The notes: generated by a model not told the origin, from the sequence alone. Shown: positions 1 through 8,648, counted from the first letter of the stretch. The stretch: DNA of 64,000 bases from Corynebacterium sp. Marseille-P4321 (GCF_903645305.1 NZ_CAHJXO010000001.1:186001-250000), one strand, 5' to 3'. Translations and numbers: made by a program.

Positions 1-22
1 GCCTTTCGCTTTGCACTCTTGC

Positions 23-724
23 TTAGGGCAACTCTCTTGCTAGGGCAGCGAGTTCAGCTCGGCTTTGCGCGCCAAATTTCCGTAGTAACGCCGAGACCTT
101 TTTCTTCACGGTTACCTCTGCGTAATCCATCTCTCCACCGATCCTACGGTTTGTGTAGCCGCGGCTAATCAGATGAAGAAGCTGACGTTCTTCATCTGAA
201 ACGTCTGGGCTCACTTCCGCAGGTTTATCTTCTGGGCTTCGGAGGGTTGTGAGTAACCGCCGCCCGCTTTGAGCGGAAATGCTTAAATTGCCGTGCGCTG
301 CAGCTCGGATCGCCTCAATTATCTCGTGGGGCCGCTGACTTTTTACCACGTATCCCACCGCGCCCTCGGTGAGAGTAGCAATCAAGTTTCGATCAGTGTC
401 GAATGCGGTCATTGCTACAAAAAGCGGTGGCTGAGGTAGTTGCTTTACCCAGCGCAGGAGCGCTATCCCGTTAACTTCAGGCATCTGGATGTCCGACAAC
501 ACGATCTCGCAACGGTTCCCGCGAAGCCATTCCTGTGCAGCGAGACCGTCGTCGGCGACACCGGCAACGGTGAGATCGGGGACCGCGGCAAAGTAGGCGG
601 GAAAACAATCTCTAATTACTGGGTCGTCGTCGACCAGCAAAATTCTCAAGGGGTTCGCTTGCACCACGAATTCTTTCGTCCAATCACCACGCAGCCAATA
701 CGCATCATTATTAGCCGCCTTCAC
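23..724 (-). CDS. LuxR/NarL-family response regulator
   Basis: A 233-residue DNA-binding response regulator. The receiver domain (about residues 26-145) has the acidic pocket DDD at 32-34, the phospho-acceptor Asp in LSDIQMPE near residue 78 and the conserved Lys in VVKSQRP. The C-terminal LuxR helix-turn-helix (about 170-230) shows RGYTNRRIGGEM and TVKKKVSALLRKFGA. The start appears to be GTG and overlaps the end of the upstream kinase gene by 14 bases, so the two are almost certainly cotranscribed and translationally coupled. The target genes are unknown. The first 20 or so residues before the receiver are not typical, so a later start is possible. Confidence 0.88.
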   Translation of the reverse strand: MKAANNDAYWLRGDWTKEFVVQANPLRILLVDDDPVIRDCFPAYFAAVPDLTVAGVADDGLAAQEWLRGNRCEIVLSDIQMPEVNGIALLRWVKQLPQPPLFVAMTAFDTDRNLIATLTEGAVGYVVKSQRPHEIIEAIRAAAHGNLSISAQSGRRLLTTLRSPEDKPAEVSPDVSDEERQLLHLISRGYTNRRIGGEMDYAEVTVKKKVSALLRKFGAQSRAELAALARELP

Positions 725-1850
725 TGAGGGGGATGGAAATCTCTGTCTGCCAGGTTTCGCCTGAATCCCTAACCGATAGCGAACCGTTCACAGTCCCGAG
801 CCGTCGTTTCATCATCCTTAACCCCATGCGATTCGATTGGGAAGGCACGGGAGTCGAAGAGACTTCATTCTCAATGCGGACTGTTAACACTCCTCCTTGC
901 ACTCCAGAATAAATACTGATTTCGGAGGACCTATCACCGTATTTCAGAATGTTTGTCGTGATCTCGGACAGACACTCGTCGAGTACTCGGCAGAATTCCT
1001 CGCTAACGATCAGCGGTCCAAGTGCACCATCGAGCTTTGTGTGAAAACCATGCGCGCGGAGCGTCAGATCAATGGTCTTTATCGCGGTGTCGGGCTGTGC
1101 CGCAATTGACTTTGGGCTGGATAAGGTGGCCGCGCGCATCGTTTCGATCAAGACGCGTACATCGGAAATTGTGTAGCGTGCTGAGTCCGCGCATGTGTCC
1201 AGTTGTTTCTTGAGTTGCGGGTTTTCCATTGCGAGTACCTCTAACCGGACGACAAGAGAGGTAAGTTCAGCTGCCACCGTGTTGTGGGTAAGGATCGCTA
1301 GCTCGTCACGCTCACGCAAAACTTTCGCCCGTTTGATGTAGCGGCGGTGGAGCTGCGTTTTTAACCACCAACCGCAGAAAAAGGCGATGACCAAAAAGGT
1401 TACGTGGGTAGTAACTGAGTAAGGGTCCGCAGAGAATCTTCGCTCCTCGATTGAGTAGAAGCCCAGTACTGAGAACGCGGCTCCGTATGCAAGACACCAC
1501 CAGATGTTTCTTTGAGCAGCCAGGCTTCCCATCAGGGGATAACCCAGCAGCACAAGTAAATCGGCGTACGTTCCAGCAATTTCGAGTGAGGAAAGAAGTA
1601 GTAGGAACGATGCGGCAGCGAGTGTCGGGTACCAAACGGAGATTGGCAGAGTTGCAGCGAGGCAGGCAAGAAAGAATCCAATGACAATACCCGGTGGAGG
1701 TAGGAAGCAGCGTACAACGAAAAGCGCAGCTGATACGCACCCGAGAGCAACGGATATTGGAACTCTCACGGGGACGTGATCGCTCTTTTGGTAATTGGTT
1801 CGCGTTGATTTCAGAACCGGTAGAGAGCGACCTCTAGCCTTGCTTCGCAC
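711..1850 (-). CDS. NarL-type sensor histidine kinase
   Basis: A 379-residue membrane sensor kinase. Residues about 28-165 form several hydrophobic helices. These are followed by a cytoplasmic dimerisation segment with a probable phospho-acceptor His near residue 189 (ILTHNTVAAEL), then an HATPase domain with an N-box-like CLSEITTNILKYGD and a terminal MGLRMMKRRLG segment. The canonical HisKA_3 ERxRIARELHD motif is not present, so the H-box is divergent. It is the cognate partner of the overlapping response regulator downstream. The signal sensed is not apparent from the sequence. Confidence 0.82.
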   Translation of the reverse strand: MRSKARGRSLPVLKSTRTNYQKSDHVPVRVPISVALGCVSAALFVVRCFLPPPGIVIGFFLACLAATLPISVWYPTLAAASFLLLLSSLEIAGTYADLLVLLGYPLMGSLAAQRNIWWCLAYGAAFSVLGFYSIEERRFSADPYSVTTHVTFLVIAFFCGWWLKTQLHRRYIKRAKVLRERDELAILTHNTVAAELTSLVVRLEVLAMENPQLKKQLDTCADSARYTISDVRVLIETMRAATLSSPKSIAAQPDTAIKTIDLTLRAHGFHTKLDGALGPLIVSEEFCRVLDECLSEITTNILKYGDRSSEISIYSGVQGGVLTVRIENEVSSTPVPSQSNRMGLRMMKRRLGTVNGSLSVRDSGETWQTEISIPLSEGG

Positions 1851-1904
1851 GGGGCTCCTTACCGGTGGATCTTTTCTGGCACGCCACTTAAAGCAGCCTC
1901 AACA

Positions 1905-2333
1905 CTAACGAACGACGATACGAACCACTTGCGGTTTTTCAGCGACGGTGACGGTTGTCTTCCCTTCGAGTGTCCGGCTACCCGAGGACAACGCGGCAAC
2001 GCTCGGGCAAGAAGCACTGATGGTGTGCGCACCTGGCAGAAGTTGCGTCCGGTAGATGGAGTCTTTGTCCGTGTAGTGCACCTTTTCCTGCACGAGACCA
2101 CCGAGGGCACACACCCCGGCAGATTTGCCGTCAGTAGTCACTACCTGAATCACTGACTCGCCATTTTGCGGTTCTACGGGCGGTGCCTCAGATAGCGTGT
2201 TCGCGATGAACGGAGATGCGATGAGGAGAATGAGAGTAACCAATGCGGTGCCGATGGCGAGCGCATTCTGCGGTGAAGAACGGAACTGGTCAAGAGCTCC
2301 CTGGATGGAAGATGGGAGTTGAAGCGGGCGCAA
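1905..2333 (-). CDS. Small membrane-anchored protein of unknown function
   Basis: A 142-residue protein with a short cytoplasmic N-terminus, one transmembrane helix (about residues 24-47, LAIGTALVTLILLIASPFIA) and an extracytoplasmic domain of about 90 residues. That domain looks like a beta-sandwich: alternating strands ending TVTVAEKPQVVRIVVR, and two Cys that could pair. I do not recognise a family. It lies 54 bases upstream of the kinase gene on the same strand, so it may be part of the same transcription unit, for example as an accessory sensor. That role is inference only. Confidence 0.6.
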   Translation of the reverse strand: MRPLQLPSSIQGALDQFRSSPQNALAIGTALVTLILLIASPFIANTLSEAPPVEPQNGESVIQVVTTDGKSAGVCALGGLVQEKVHYTDKDSIYRTQLLPGAHTISASCPSVAALSSGSRTLEGKTTVTVAEKPQVVRIVVR

Positions 2334-2445
2334 CTGAGTGCTCCTTTCGGGTTAGGACGACAGCGAAGGTGTATGTGAATTATCTCCGTCGACGGCGAAG
2401 CATGTGAGGCCTTCAGTAGGTTCGTATACCTTCGTATATCTTCGT
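2334..2445. other. Gap with a short 10-base periodic repeat
   Basis: Only 112 bases separate the small membrane protein gene from the methyltransferase stop. At 2421-2450 three roughly 10-base units of the form (c/t)cttcgta(t)a follow each other and run into the methyltransferase stop codon. No hairpin or T-rich terminator is obvious. Confidence 0.4.
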
Positions 2446-3168
2446 CTACACCCGCAGGACGAGGACCAGGTTCGACACCGCGAACTCGCGCAACACCGGC
2501 ACTTTCGTGACCCACCACGCCCAAGCCGGGTGGTAGCGCGGAAACGCCGCCACCAGCTGGCCGGTGGATTCGGCCCAGGTGAGGCCGTCGGAGGCGGAGA
2601 CGTCGAAAAGCGAAGTGCCCCACACGTTCTTCGGCGGGTGCCCGTGCACCTTCTCGTAGCGCCGGCGGGCGAACTCCCCGCCGACGTAGTGCTGCCACAG
2701 CCCCGTTTCGTGCCCGCCGAAGGGCCCGAGCCACACCGTGTAGCTGAGCACCACCAGGCCGCCGGGTTTCGCCACGCGCAGCATTTCGGAACCCATGGCG
2801 CGCCAGTCGGGGATGTGCTCGGCGACGTTGGAGGAGTACACCAGGTCGAAGGAGCCGTCGCGAAACGGCAGGGCCGCGCCGTCGCCGCGCACCGCGCCGT
2901 AGCCGGACAGGCCCGCCGCACTCATTTCGGACACGCTCGGCTCCAGGCCCACGTACCAACAGTCCGAGAACGCGTCGGCGAAGTAGCCCGGCCCGCCGCC
3001 GACATCCAGCACCGACGAACCGGCAAGCGGGGTGCCGGAAAGGTCGCGCGACAAGGCGTCGGTAAGCGAATGTGTGTCGCGGGCGAGCAGCGAGTAGAAG
3101 ATGCGCGGGCGGAACTGCTCGTAGGCGAACGCGCGCAGCAGCCGCAGCGAGCGTGAAAGCGTGGCCAT
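2446..3168 (-). CDS. mtrP: SAM-dependent methyltransferase (MtrP/Rv0224c-like)
   Basis: A class I methyltransferase of about 240 residues. The SAM motif I VLDVGGGPGYF lies at about 53-63, and the post-motifs GDGAALPF and FDLVYSSNVAEHI follow. The start at 3168 (MATLSRSLRL) is preferred because longer reading overlaps the divergent glycosyltransferase start. The position next to a GT4 gene, a DUF3068 gene and a TmaT-like acyltransferase matches Rv0224c-Rv0228. In Corynebacterineae this locus is linked to trehalose monomycolate acetylation and transport. The symbol rests on that synteny, not on a direct comparison. The substrate is not shown by the sequence. Confidence 0.75.
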   Translation of the reverse strand: MATLSRSLRLLRAFAYEQFRPRIFYSLLARDTHSLTDALSRDLSGTPLAGSSVLDVGGGPGYFADAFSDCWYVGLEPSVSEMSAAGLSGYGAVRGDGAALPFRDGSFDLVYSSNVAEHIPDWRAMGSEMLRVAKPGGLVVLSYTVWLGPFGGHETGLWQHYVGGEFARRRYEKVHGHPPKNVWGTSLFDVSASDGLTWAESTGQLVAAFPRYHPAWAWWVTKVPVLREFAVSNLVLVLRV

Positions 3169-3190
3169 GCGTCGGGTACGGTGCATACCG

Positions 3191-4255
3191 ATGAAGATAC
3201 TGCTCATGTGCTGGCGCGACACCACCCACCCGCAGGGCGGCGGCTCGGAGCGCTACCTCGAGCGCGTCGGCGAGCACCTCGCGGCGGCCGGGCACGAGGT
3301 GATTTACCGCACCGCGAAGCACACCGACGCGCCGCGGCGTTCGATGCGCGGCGGGGTGCGCTACGAACGCGCCGGCGGCAAGTACGGGGTGTACGTGTTT
3401 GCGCCGCTGTCCATTTGGCGCAACCGGCCGGACGTGATCGTGGACACGCAAAACGGCATCCCGTTCTTCGCGCGGCTGTTCACGCGCCGCCCGGTGGTGC
3501 TGCTCACGCACCACTGCCACCGGGAGCAGTGGCCCGTCGCCGGGCCGGTGATCGGGCGGCTGGGTTGGTTTTTGGAGTCGAAGGTGGCGCCGCGCGTGTA
3601 CCGCGGCGCGCAGTACGTGACGGTGTCGGAGGCGTCGCGGCGCGACCTCGAGGCGTTGGGGGTCGACGGGTCGGCGGTGGAGATCATCGCCAACGGCGTC
3701 GACGAGGTGCCGAAGGAGTCATTGCTTCTCGACGGCACCGTGCCCCACCTCGTCACCCTGTCGCGGCTGGTGCCGCACAAGCGTATCGAGATGGCCATCG
3801 ACGCCGCCGCCGCGATGGACGGGGTGGTGCTCGACGTGGTCGGCTCCGGCTGGTGGGAGGACAACCTGCGCGAGTACGCCCGCGAGCGCGGGCTGGGCCC
3901 GGAGAAGGTGGTCTTCCACGGGCACGTCTCCGAGGAGCACAAGCACGCGCTGCTGGAGCGTGCCCGGCTGCACCTTCTGCCGTCGCGCAAGGAGGGGTGG
4001 GGGATTGCGGTGATTGAGGCGGCGCAGCACGGGGTGCCCACCGTGGCGTTCGCGGACGCGGGCGGGGTGCGCGAGTCCATCCGCGACCGCGAGACGGGCC
4101 GGCTGGTGCGCCGCGGGGAGTCGTTCGCCGCGGCGGTGCGCGAGACGCTTGCGGCCGCGCCGGAGATGAGCGGGCCCGCGCGGCGCTGGGCGGCGTCGTT
4201 TTCCTGGGCGGAGACGGGGCGGCGCTGGGAGCGGCTGCTAGAGCAGTTCCGTTGA
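3191..4255 (+). CDS. GT4-family glycosyltransferase (Rv0225-like)
   Basis: A 354-residue GT-B fold glycosyltransferase. The N-terminal glycine loop HPQGGGSERYLERV is followed by the second Rossmann domain starting near PHLVTLSRLVPHK. The nucleotide-sugar motif EGWGIAVIEAAQHG has the two Glu of the EX7E signature. The start ATG at 3191 lies only 22 bases from the divergent methyltransferase start, so a very short shared promoter region serves both. Its 3' end overlaps the convergent DIP1984-family gene by 18 bases. By synteny it is a cell-envelope glycosyltransferase, with donor and acceptor unknown. Confidence 0.85.
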   Translation: MKILLMCWRDTTHPQGGGSERYLERVGEHLAAAGHEVIYRTAKHTDAPRRSMRGGVRYERAGGKYGVYVFAPLSIWRNRPDVIVDTQNGIPFFARLFTRRPVVLLTHHCHREQWPVAGPVIGRLGWFLESKVAPRVYRGAQYVTVSEASRRDLEALGVDGSAVEIIANGVDEVPKESLLLDGTVPHLVTLSRLVPHKRIEMAIDAAAAMDGVVLDVVGSGWWEDNLREYARERGLGPEKVVFHGHVSEEHKHALLERARLHLLPSRKEGWGIAVIEAAQHGVPTVAFADAGGVRESIRDRETGRLVRRGESFAAAVRETLAAAPEMSGPARRWAASFSWAETGRRWERLLEQFR

Positions 4256-4690
4256 CCAGTTCAGCTGCTGGATTTTGGTGTCCAGCTCGCGGTAGGCCTT
4301 CGCGGCGTCGTCGGCCATGGTGCGCAGCGCTTTGACGTCGACGGTGGGGACGTAGCGCACCTCGGAGCGCGAGTAGCGCGCCTGGCGGCCGGCGCCGGCT
4401 TCGGCGACCTGCTGGTAGAGGTGCTTGGCTCTCAGGGTGGCGTCGCGGCGGGCGATGGCGTCGGTGAGCGTCGCGTCCTCGAACGGTGTCTGCGCGTTGG
4501 TGTGGTTGATGCGGCGCACCAGCGTCTCGATTTCCTGCATGAGCGCCGCGGCCTCTTGCAGCAGCTCGGCCGGGTCCTCGGGCGGGGTGTCGCCCTCCTG
4601 GATGAGGGCGCCTTCGACGAGACGTACCTGGACGCGGTTGAGACGGTCTTGCGCCTCGGCGCGCTTGGACAGTGCTTCTGCGAGCAGCAT
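4238..4690 (-). CDS. DIP1984-family protein
   Basis: A 150-residue, mainly helical protein starting MLLAEALSKRAEAQDRL, with YSRSEVRYVPTVDVKALR and ending ELDTKIQQLNWSTELL. These are hallmarks of the DIP1984 family (first named in C. diphtheriae), whose function is unknown. The ATG at 4690 has a strong ribosome binding site (GGAGGT) 7 bases upstream. Longer reading from 4852 would run through a low-quality segment and is rejected. The family is patchily distributed, often beside accessory genes. Confidence 0.8.
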   Translation of the reverse strand: MLLAEALSKRAEAQDRLNRVQVRLVEGALIQEGDTPPEDPAELLQEAAALMQEIETLVRRINHTNAQTPFEDATLTDAIARRDATLRAKHLYQQVAEAGAGRQARYSRSEVRYVPTVDVKALRTMADDAAKAYRELDTKIQQLNWSTELL

Positions 4691-4997
4691 GTGTACCTCC
4701 AAAGTGTGTTGGGCCCACCCCCAACGCCGCGGTAGTGAAATGTGTTCAATGCCTTCCCCGGCTTTCCGGGGTGATGTGCCCGTGTGCGGTGTGCAGGCTC
4801 GGGGATGTGTGACTTCGGGCGGAATCGAACCGCTCCAGCCCCGCTGAGCCATGGGGCGCCATGCAAGCCGCCCGTTTGCCCCCGGGCGGCGTGGGGTTTG
4901 GCGTTCGCTGGGTGGGCTTGCCGGACCTTCAAGGCCCGACGTGGCGACAATAGCAAAAAAGCCCGCGGGTGCGGGCGCTAGTTTTGCTTTTCGACGT
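4691..4997. other. Intergenic region with hairpins, terminator and motif variant
   Basis: No gene is seen. It holds a GC-rich hairpin at 4867-4890 (GCCGCCCG arms). A tRNA T-arm-like stretch lies at 4811-4835, where the minus strand reads GGTTCGATTCCGCC, but no complete tRNA can be folded around it. A minus-strand terminator is at 4955-4976. A one-mismatch copy of the window-wide 13-mer (TTGCTTTTCGACG, 4984-4996) directly abuts the stop codon of the next gene. Confidence 0.55.
4955..4976 (-). terminator. Rho-independent terminator
   Basis: On the minus strand GCCCGC-ACCC-GCGGGC is followed by six T. It lies 22 bases after the stop codon of the small gene at 4998-5249. Confidence 0.85.
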
Positions 4998-5249
4998 CTA
5001 CGCGACGGCGGGGAACAGCTCGCCGGTGCGCAGGCGCTCCTTCATCTCGGCCTCGACGAGCACGGGGATGTAGTCCTCGACCTCGGCGGTGGCCTTGTGG
5101 TGGCGCACCACGGCGTCGAAGGCGTCGTTGTACTCCATCTCGTCGAGCCAGTCGCGGTGCTCGGCGTAGAGGTCCTCGCGGATGTTGCGCAGGGCGCGCT
5201 CGCGGATGATGGAAAAGTCGATGTTATTGATGTCGGTGTAGGTGCGCAT
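4998..5249 (-). CDS. Small acidic helical protein
   Basis: An 83-residue protein starting MRTYTDINNIDFSIIRERAL. It is strongly helical and acidic (IREDLYAEHRDWLDEMEYNDAFDAVVRHHK) and ends GELFPAVA. I do not recognise it with confidence; it resembles the small three-helix-bundle dimerisation proteins of Actinobacteria. The start at 5249 has GAAAGGAT upstream at suitable spacing; an in-frame ATG 24 bases earlier is less likely. It forms a monocistronic unit with its own terminator. Confidence 0.65.
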   Translation of the reverse strand: MRTYTDINNIDFSIIRERALRNIREDLYAEHRDWLDEMEYNDAFDAVVRHHKATAEVEDYIPVLVEAEMKERLRTGELFPAVA

Positions 5250-5435
5250 GGTGCGTATCCTTTCTGTCTTCAAGTCGTGTGAAAGGCGGGGCCAGATCGA
5301 AGCGGCCTCCTCGGATGTAACCTTTCGTTCATCTGGCGTTCACTTTAAACACGCGGAGTTAACCATGCAAGAACGCCAATCGTTGGCGGGTGCCATTCGT
5401 TGGTGATTGCCAACTAATCCTGCCGTTCGCGCAGG
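5250..5435. other. Short intergenic region
   Basis: Contains the promoter region of the small minus-strand gene, with an AT-richer segment around 5325-5400. No coding potential or repeat is seen. Confidence 0.4.
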
Positions 5436-6830
5436 TCAGCGCCGCGCGGAAGACTTTTGTGATTTAGGGCACAGTGCGAGCAGGGGGACCGTCAACCACA
5501 GGGCAAACAACGCAACACCCGCAGGCGGAAGCGGCTTTGCCGGCGCCCCCGTATCGGTCACCGAGCCATCAGCGTGCACCACCAACCCGACGCCCAACGC
5601 CCGCAGCGTCCCCACATCCGCTCCCTGCGCCGCCACCCACCGCGCGTTCGGCGCGTCCACCACCACGCCGTCCACCACCAACGCGCCGGGCTCAACCACG
5701 TTCATAGCCTTGAAGGTGGGATTGACGGTGGGGGTGCCGTCGATAAGCACAAGCGACGAAGCCCCCTCAAACAACACATCGCGCCCACCATGATCAACCT
5801 CAACCACCTCCAGCTGCGACGGCGTCAGCGTCGCAAGCGCCACCGGCGCATCCGGCACCTGCAACAACGCACACGCCGCCGCCGCCTTCGCCACCCGCGC
5901 CTCCAGCGCCCCAGCCGCCGCCACGAACGCGGGAAGGGCGAGGATGAGCCACTTCTGGGCGTCGCGAAGCAATCCGCCCCCGGGCACCCGCTCAACCAGC
6001 GGCGCCAAAACCCAGCCCACGACGCCACCGCCACCGCAAACCCCGCCCCCGCCGCGAGCAGCCACCCCCGCGGCACCGCGCGCCACCCCAGCGCGAGCAG
6101 CCCGAACAACACCACCCCGAACAGCGCGAAGCCCACCTCCCGCGACGCCGGCACCGCCGCCGCGTTCCACACCCCGCCCAAACCGAGCAACGCCCCCAAC
6201 GTGCCCACGTGCCCCTCCGCGCGCGGCGCGAACGCCGCCGCCGACGCGCGCGCGCGCCCGCCCCCAGCCGCAAGCATCCCGGCTACCGCCCACGGCGCGC
6301 ACGTCACCGCGGACGTCACCGCCCCCAGCCGCCCGCGCGCGAACACCGCCGCCGCCAGCGCCCCACTCGGCGTCAGCGACGCCGCCCAATGCGCCACACC
6401 GCCCACGGCGCGCTCGCTCGCGCCACCCCAGCGCCGCCGCAGGCACAAGCCACGCCGCAACCGCCAACGACCACTGCCCCTGCAGCATCCGCTCCACCAC
6501 AAACGGGTTGAACACCGCAACCGTCATCGCCGCCGCCTTCCCCGCGTTCGTGCGGCCCAAGCGCCACCCAGCCCACGCCGCAGCCGCAGCCGCACCCACC
6601 ATCACCACACGCAACACCAACACCGGGTGCGGCACAACCGCCAAAAGCGCGTCCTGCGGCACGTTACGCGCAGGCAAATCGCCGAACCCCAACGCCGCAC
6701 GCGTGAGCGCCATACCATCGAACACCACCATGTCGCGGTGCAAAAACGCCTCACCCGGCACCAAAAACGGCCACGTCACCGCCGCCACCAGCACCACGCC
6801 GTAGGCGAAAAGCCACCTAGCGGCGCGCAT
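5436..6830 (-). CDS. Polytopic membrane protein (Rv0226c-like), two compensating frameshifts
   Basis: A multi-spanning membrane protein of about 465 residues, positioned like Rv0226c in the envelope locus. The N-terminus (MRAARWLFAYGVVLVAAVTWPF) and the C-terminus are in one frame. Residues of about 135-275 make sense only in the next frame (GASERAVGGVAHWAASLTPSG to VAVASWAG). The frame leaves at a G4 run (plus-strand cccc 6426-6429, one base too many) and returns at a T4 run (plus-strand aaaa 6007-6010, one base too few). As written, the middle becomes Gly/Arg-rich nonsense. This could be two homopolymer sequencing errors or a real lesion. The start overlaps the DUF3068 gene by 14 bases, indicating an operon. 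Confidence 0.7.
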   Translation of the reverse strand: MRAARWLFAYGVVLVAAVTWPFLVPGEAFLHRDMVVFDGMALTRAALGFGDLPARNVPQDALLAVVPHPVLVLRVVMVGAAAAAAWAGWRLGRTNAGKAAAMTVAVFNPFVVERMLQGQWSLAVAAWLVPAAALGWRERARRGRCGALGGVADAEWGAGGGGVRARAAGGGDVRGDVRAVGGSRDACGWGRARARVGGGVRAARGGARGHVGGVARFGRGVERGGGAGVAGGGLRAVRGGVVRAARAGVARGAAGVAARGGGGVCGGGGVVGWVLAPLVERVPGGGLLRDAQKWLILALPAFVAAAGALEARVAKAAAACALLQVPDAPVALATLTPSQLEVVEVDHGGRDVLFEGASSLVLIDGTPTVNPTFKAMNVVEPGALVVDGVVVDAPNARWVAAQGADVGTLRALGVGLVVHADGSVTDTGAPAKPLPPAGVALFALWLTVPLLALCPKSQKSSARR

Positions 6831-7455
6831 ACGCGTACAACCCCGCCAAAAACGCCACCCCGCCAATCAACCGCGTGAGCACCGCCATCACCTGCAGCCC
6901 GCGCAGCATCGCCACATCGTCGCGAGCCGCCGCGACAGCCTCAGCCTTCGACGCCTCCGCCAACCGGTACTGCGCACCCGGGCACGTAAACACCTCGTCC
7001 ACCACCCGGCCGGTGCGCCGCTCTGCGTCCACGACGCGCTCGCACTCGCCGACATCGGCCCGGTACTTTAGCGTCTCCAACCCGCGCACCGCACCCGCGC
7101 CTATGTAGTCCAGCGCCACGTCGCCGCCCGCGGTGTGCAGCGGGTACGTCTTACGCTGCGGTTCGTACGGCAAAAGCGGCCCCAACCCGGCGCGCCCGGT
7201 GGCAGTCGGCATGCGGGTGGCCGGATCAATGGCGAAGCGGTCCACCTCGGCGCCGTCCACCGCCACGGCCGCAACGAGCTTTTTGCGTTCCTTGCTTAAG
7301 GTCAGGGTGCGGGTGTGGGAGGTGGGGCCGTCGAAAAGCATGCTCTGCTCGCCGGGGGTGAGCGTGCGCTGCTGCGACACCACCCACGGCGAGGCGAGGT
7401 TGAGCGCGAAACACACCGCGACAACGCCAAACGCTTTCTTCACACCAATGGGCAC
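6817..7455 (-). CDS. DUF3068 membrane protein (Rv0227c-like)
   Basis: A 212-residue protein with an N-terminal signal anchor (residues 7-27, AFGVVAVCFALNLASPWVV), an extracytoplasmic domain with a Cys pair (VGECERV and FTCPGAQYRL), and a C-terminal helix (about 190-208) ending in YARR. This matches the DUF3068 family found beside tmaT in Corynebacterineae. The family is implicated in the mycolate-acetylation/transport locus, but its biochemical role is unsettled. It is divergent from the acyltransferase gene with 17 bases between starts, and overlaps the next membrane gene downstream. Confidence 0.8.
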   Translation of the reverse strand: MPIGVKKAFGVVAVCFALNLASPWVVSQQRTLTPGEQSMLFDGPTSHTRTLTLSKERKKLVAAVAVDGAEVDRFAIDPATRMPTATGRAGLGPLLPYEPQRKTYPLHTAGGDVALDYIGAGAVRGLETLKYRADVGECERVVDAERRTGRVVDEVFTCPGAQYRLAEASKAEAVAAARDDVAMLRGLQVMAVLTRLIGGVAFLAGLYAYARR

Positions 7456-7472
7456 ACCGATACACTAGGCCA

Positions 7473-8648
7473 ATGCTGCCGGAACTCGAGGGACTGCGCG
7501 CCGTGGCGGCGTTGGGCATCGTGACCACGCACGTGGCGTTCCAGACCGCCGTTGGCTCCCCGCTTCTCGAGCGCTTCGACTTCTTCGTCGCCGTCTTCTT
7601 CGCATTGTCGGCGTTCCTGCTTGCCCGGGGGCCGTGGCGCGGCGGCTACTTCGCGCGGCGCTTCGCGCGCATCGCCCCGGCGTACCTCGTGTGCGTGGGC
7701 GTGGTGTTGCTCACGTTGCCGCCGCTCGCGCGGGTTTCGTTGTCGCAGGTGGTGGCGAATGTTGCGCTTGTGCGTGTTTGTGCCGGGCTCGCTTATCGAC
7801 GGGCTCACGCACCTATGGTCCCTGTCCATCGAGTGCACCTTCTACCTCGTCTTGCCGGCGTATATGGCGCTGGGGCAGCGGGGCGCTGGGGGGCGCTCAT
7901 CGCGGCGTGCGTGGTGGGGTTGTTGTGGCCGTGGGTGGTGTGGGGCCACTACGACCCGGACGTGCTGAACCTGCAGATCTGGCCGTTTTCCTACGCGCCG
8001 TGGTTCGCCGTGGGGTTGGTGCTCGCGGAGCTGGAGCGCTATGGCGTGCGCTACGCCGGGCCGCGCTGGCCGTTCGCGCTGGCGGCGTTGCCGGTGGCGT
8101 GGTTCGCCGGTGCGGTCGGGCCGGCGGGGCTTGCGCACCCGACGCCGCGCGAGTTCAACGCGCGCGTGATCTTGGGTGCGCTGTTCGCGGCGCTTGTGGT
8201 CGCCCCGTACGCGCTCGGGCCGCGGTTTTCGGGCACGGTGTTGGCGTCCGCGCCGATGCGCGCGCTGGGGAAGTGGAGCTACTCCATCTTCTTGTGGCAC
8301 ATGGCGGTGTTGTACTGGGTGTTCCCGGTGCTGGGCGTGCCGCTGTTCGGGGGACACTTTGCGCTCGTGCTGCTTGCGACGCTCACCGCTTCCATCGCCG
8401 TGGCCTTCATCTCCTACGAGCTCGTCGAGGTCCCCTGCGCCCGCTGGTTGCGCGCCAGAATCCCCGCGCGCACGAGCGACGGGGCTAGCAGCAGAGTGGG
8501 CGCCGAAGAGCGTGACCTCGAGCGCGACGCCGAGCGCACCGGGCGCGACGCCAGCGGCGCCGAGCGCAGCGGGGCGGGCGCCAGAGACGCCGAGCGCGGC
8601 GGGGCGGGCGCAAGCGCAGGCGAAGGTGCGCGCCTACACGCCGAATAG
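7473..8648 (+). CDS. tmaT: Trehalose mycolate acetyltransferase-like OafA/Acyltransferase-3, two compensating frameshifts
   Basis: A 391-codon acyltransferase-3 membrane protein opening MLPELEGLRAVAALGIVTTHV, with the active-site-type GLRAxAxxxVxxxH motif. By synteny (Rv0228) it is TmaT, which acetylates trehalose monomycolate for export. About 37 codons between a T3 run (7778-7780) and a G6 run (7888-7893) are out of frame as written. The neighbouring frame there encodes the expected family signature GLTHLWSLSIECTFYLVLP. So one base is extra at the first run and one is missing at the second. After SYELVEVP the C-terminus becomes a low-complexity Glu/Arg/Ala/Gly tail (about 8510-8640) with repeated gccgagcgc units. 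The 3' end overlaps the HNH gene by 15 bases. Confidence 0.75.
   Translation: MLPELEGLRAVAALGIVTTHVAFQTAVGSPLLERFDFFVAVFFALSAFLLARGPWRGGYFARRFARIAPAYLVCVGVVLLTLPPLARVSLSQVVANVALVRVCAGLAYRRAHAPMVPVHRVHLLPRLAGVYGAGAAGRWGALIAACVVGLLWPWVVWGHYDPDVLNLQIWPFSYAPWFAVGLVLAELERYGVRYAGPRWPFALAALPVAWFAGAVGPAGLAHPTPREFNARVILGALFAALVVAPYALGPRFSGTVLASAPMRALGKWSYSIFLWHMAVLYWVFPVLGVPLFGGHFALVLLATLTASIAVAFISYELVEVPCARWLRARIPARTSDGASSRVGAEERDLERDAERTGRDASGAERSGAGARDAERGGAGASAGEGARLHAE

Noticed and set aside
2174..3520. Long minus-strand reading frame across the methyltransferase and glycosyltransferase genes
   Set aside because: Arg/Pro/His-rich composition typical of a GC-rich shadow frame; the two real genes explain the region.
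4811..4860. tRNA-like stretch, minus strand containing GGCTCAGCGG and GGTTCGATTCCGCC
   Set aside because: A T-arm and a D-arm-like word are present, but there is no anticodon arm and no matching acceptor stem, so it is not a tRNA gene; at most a relic.
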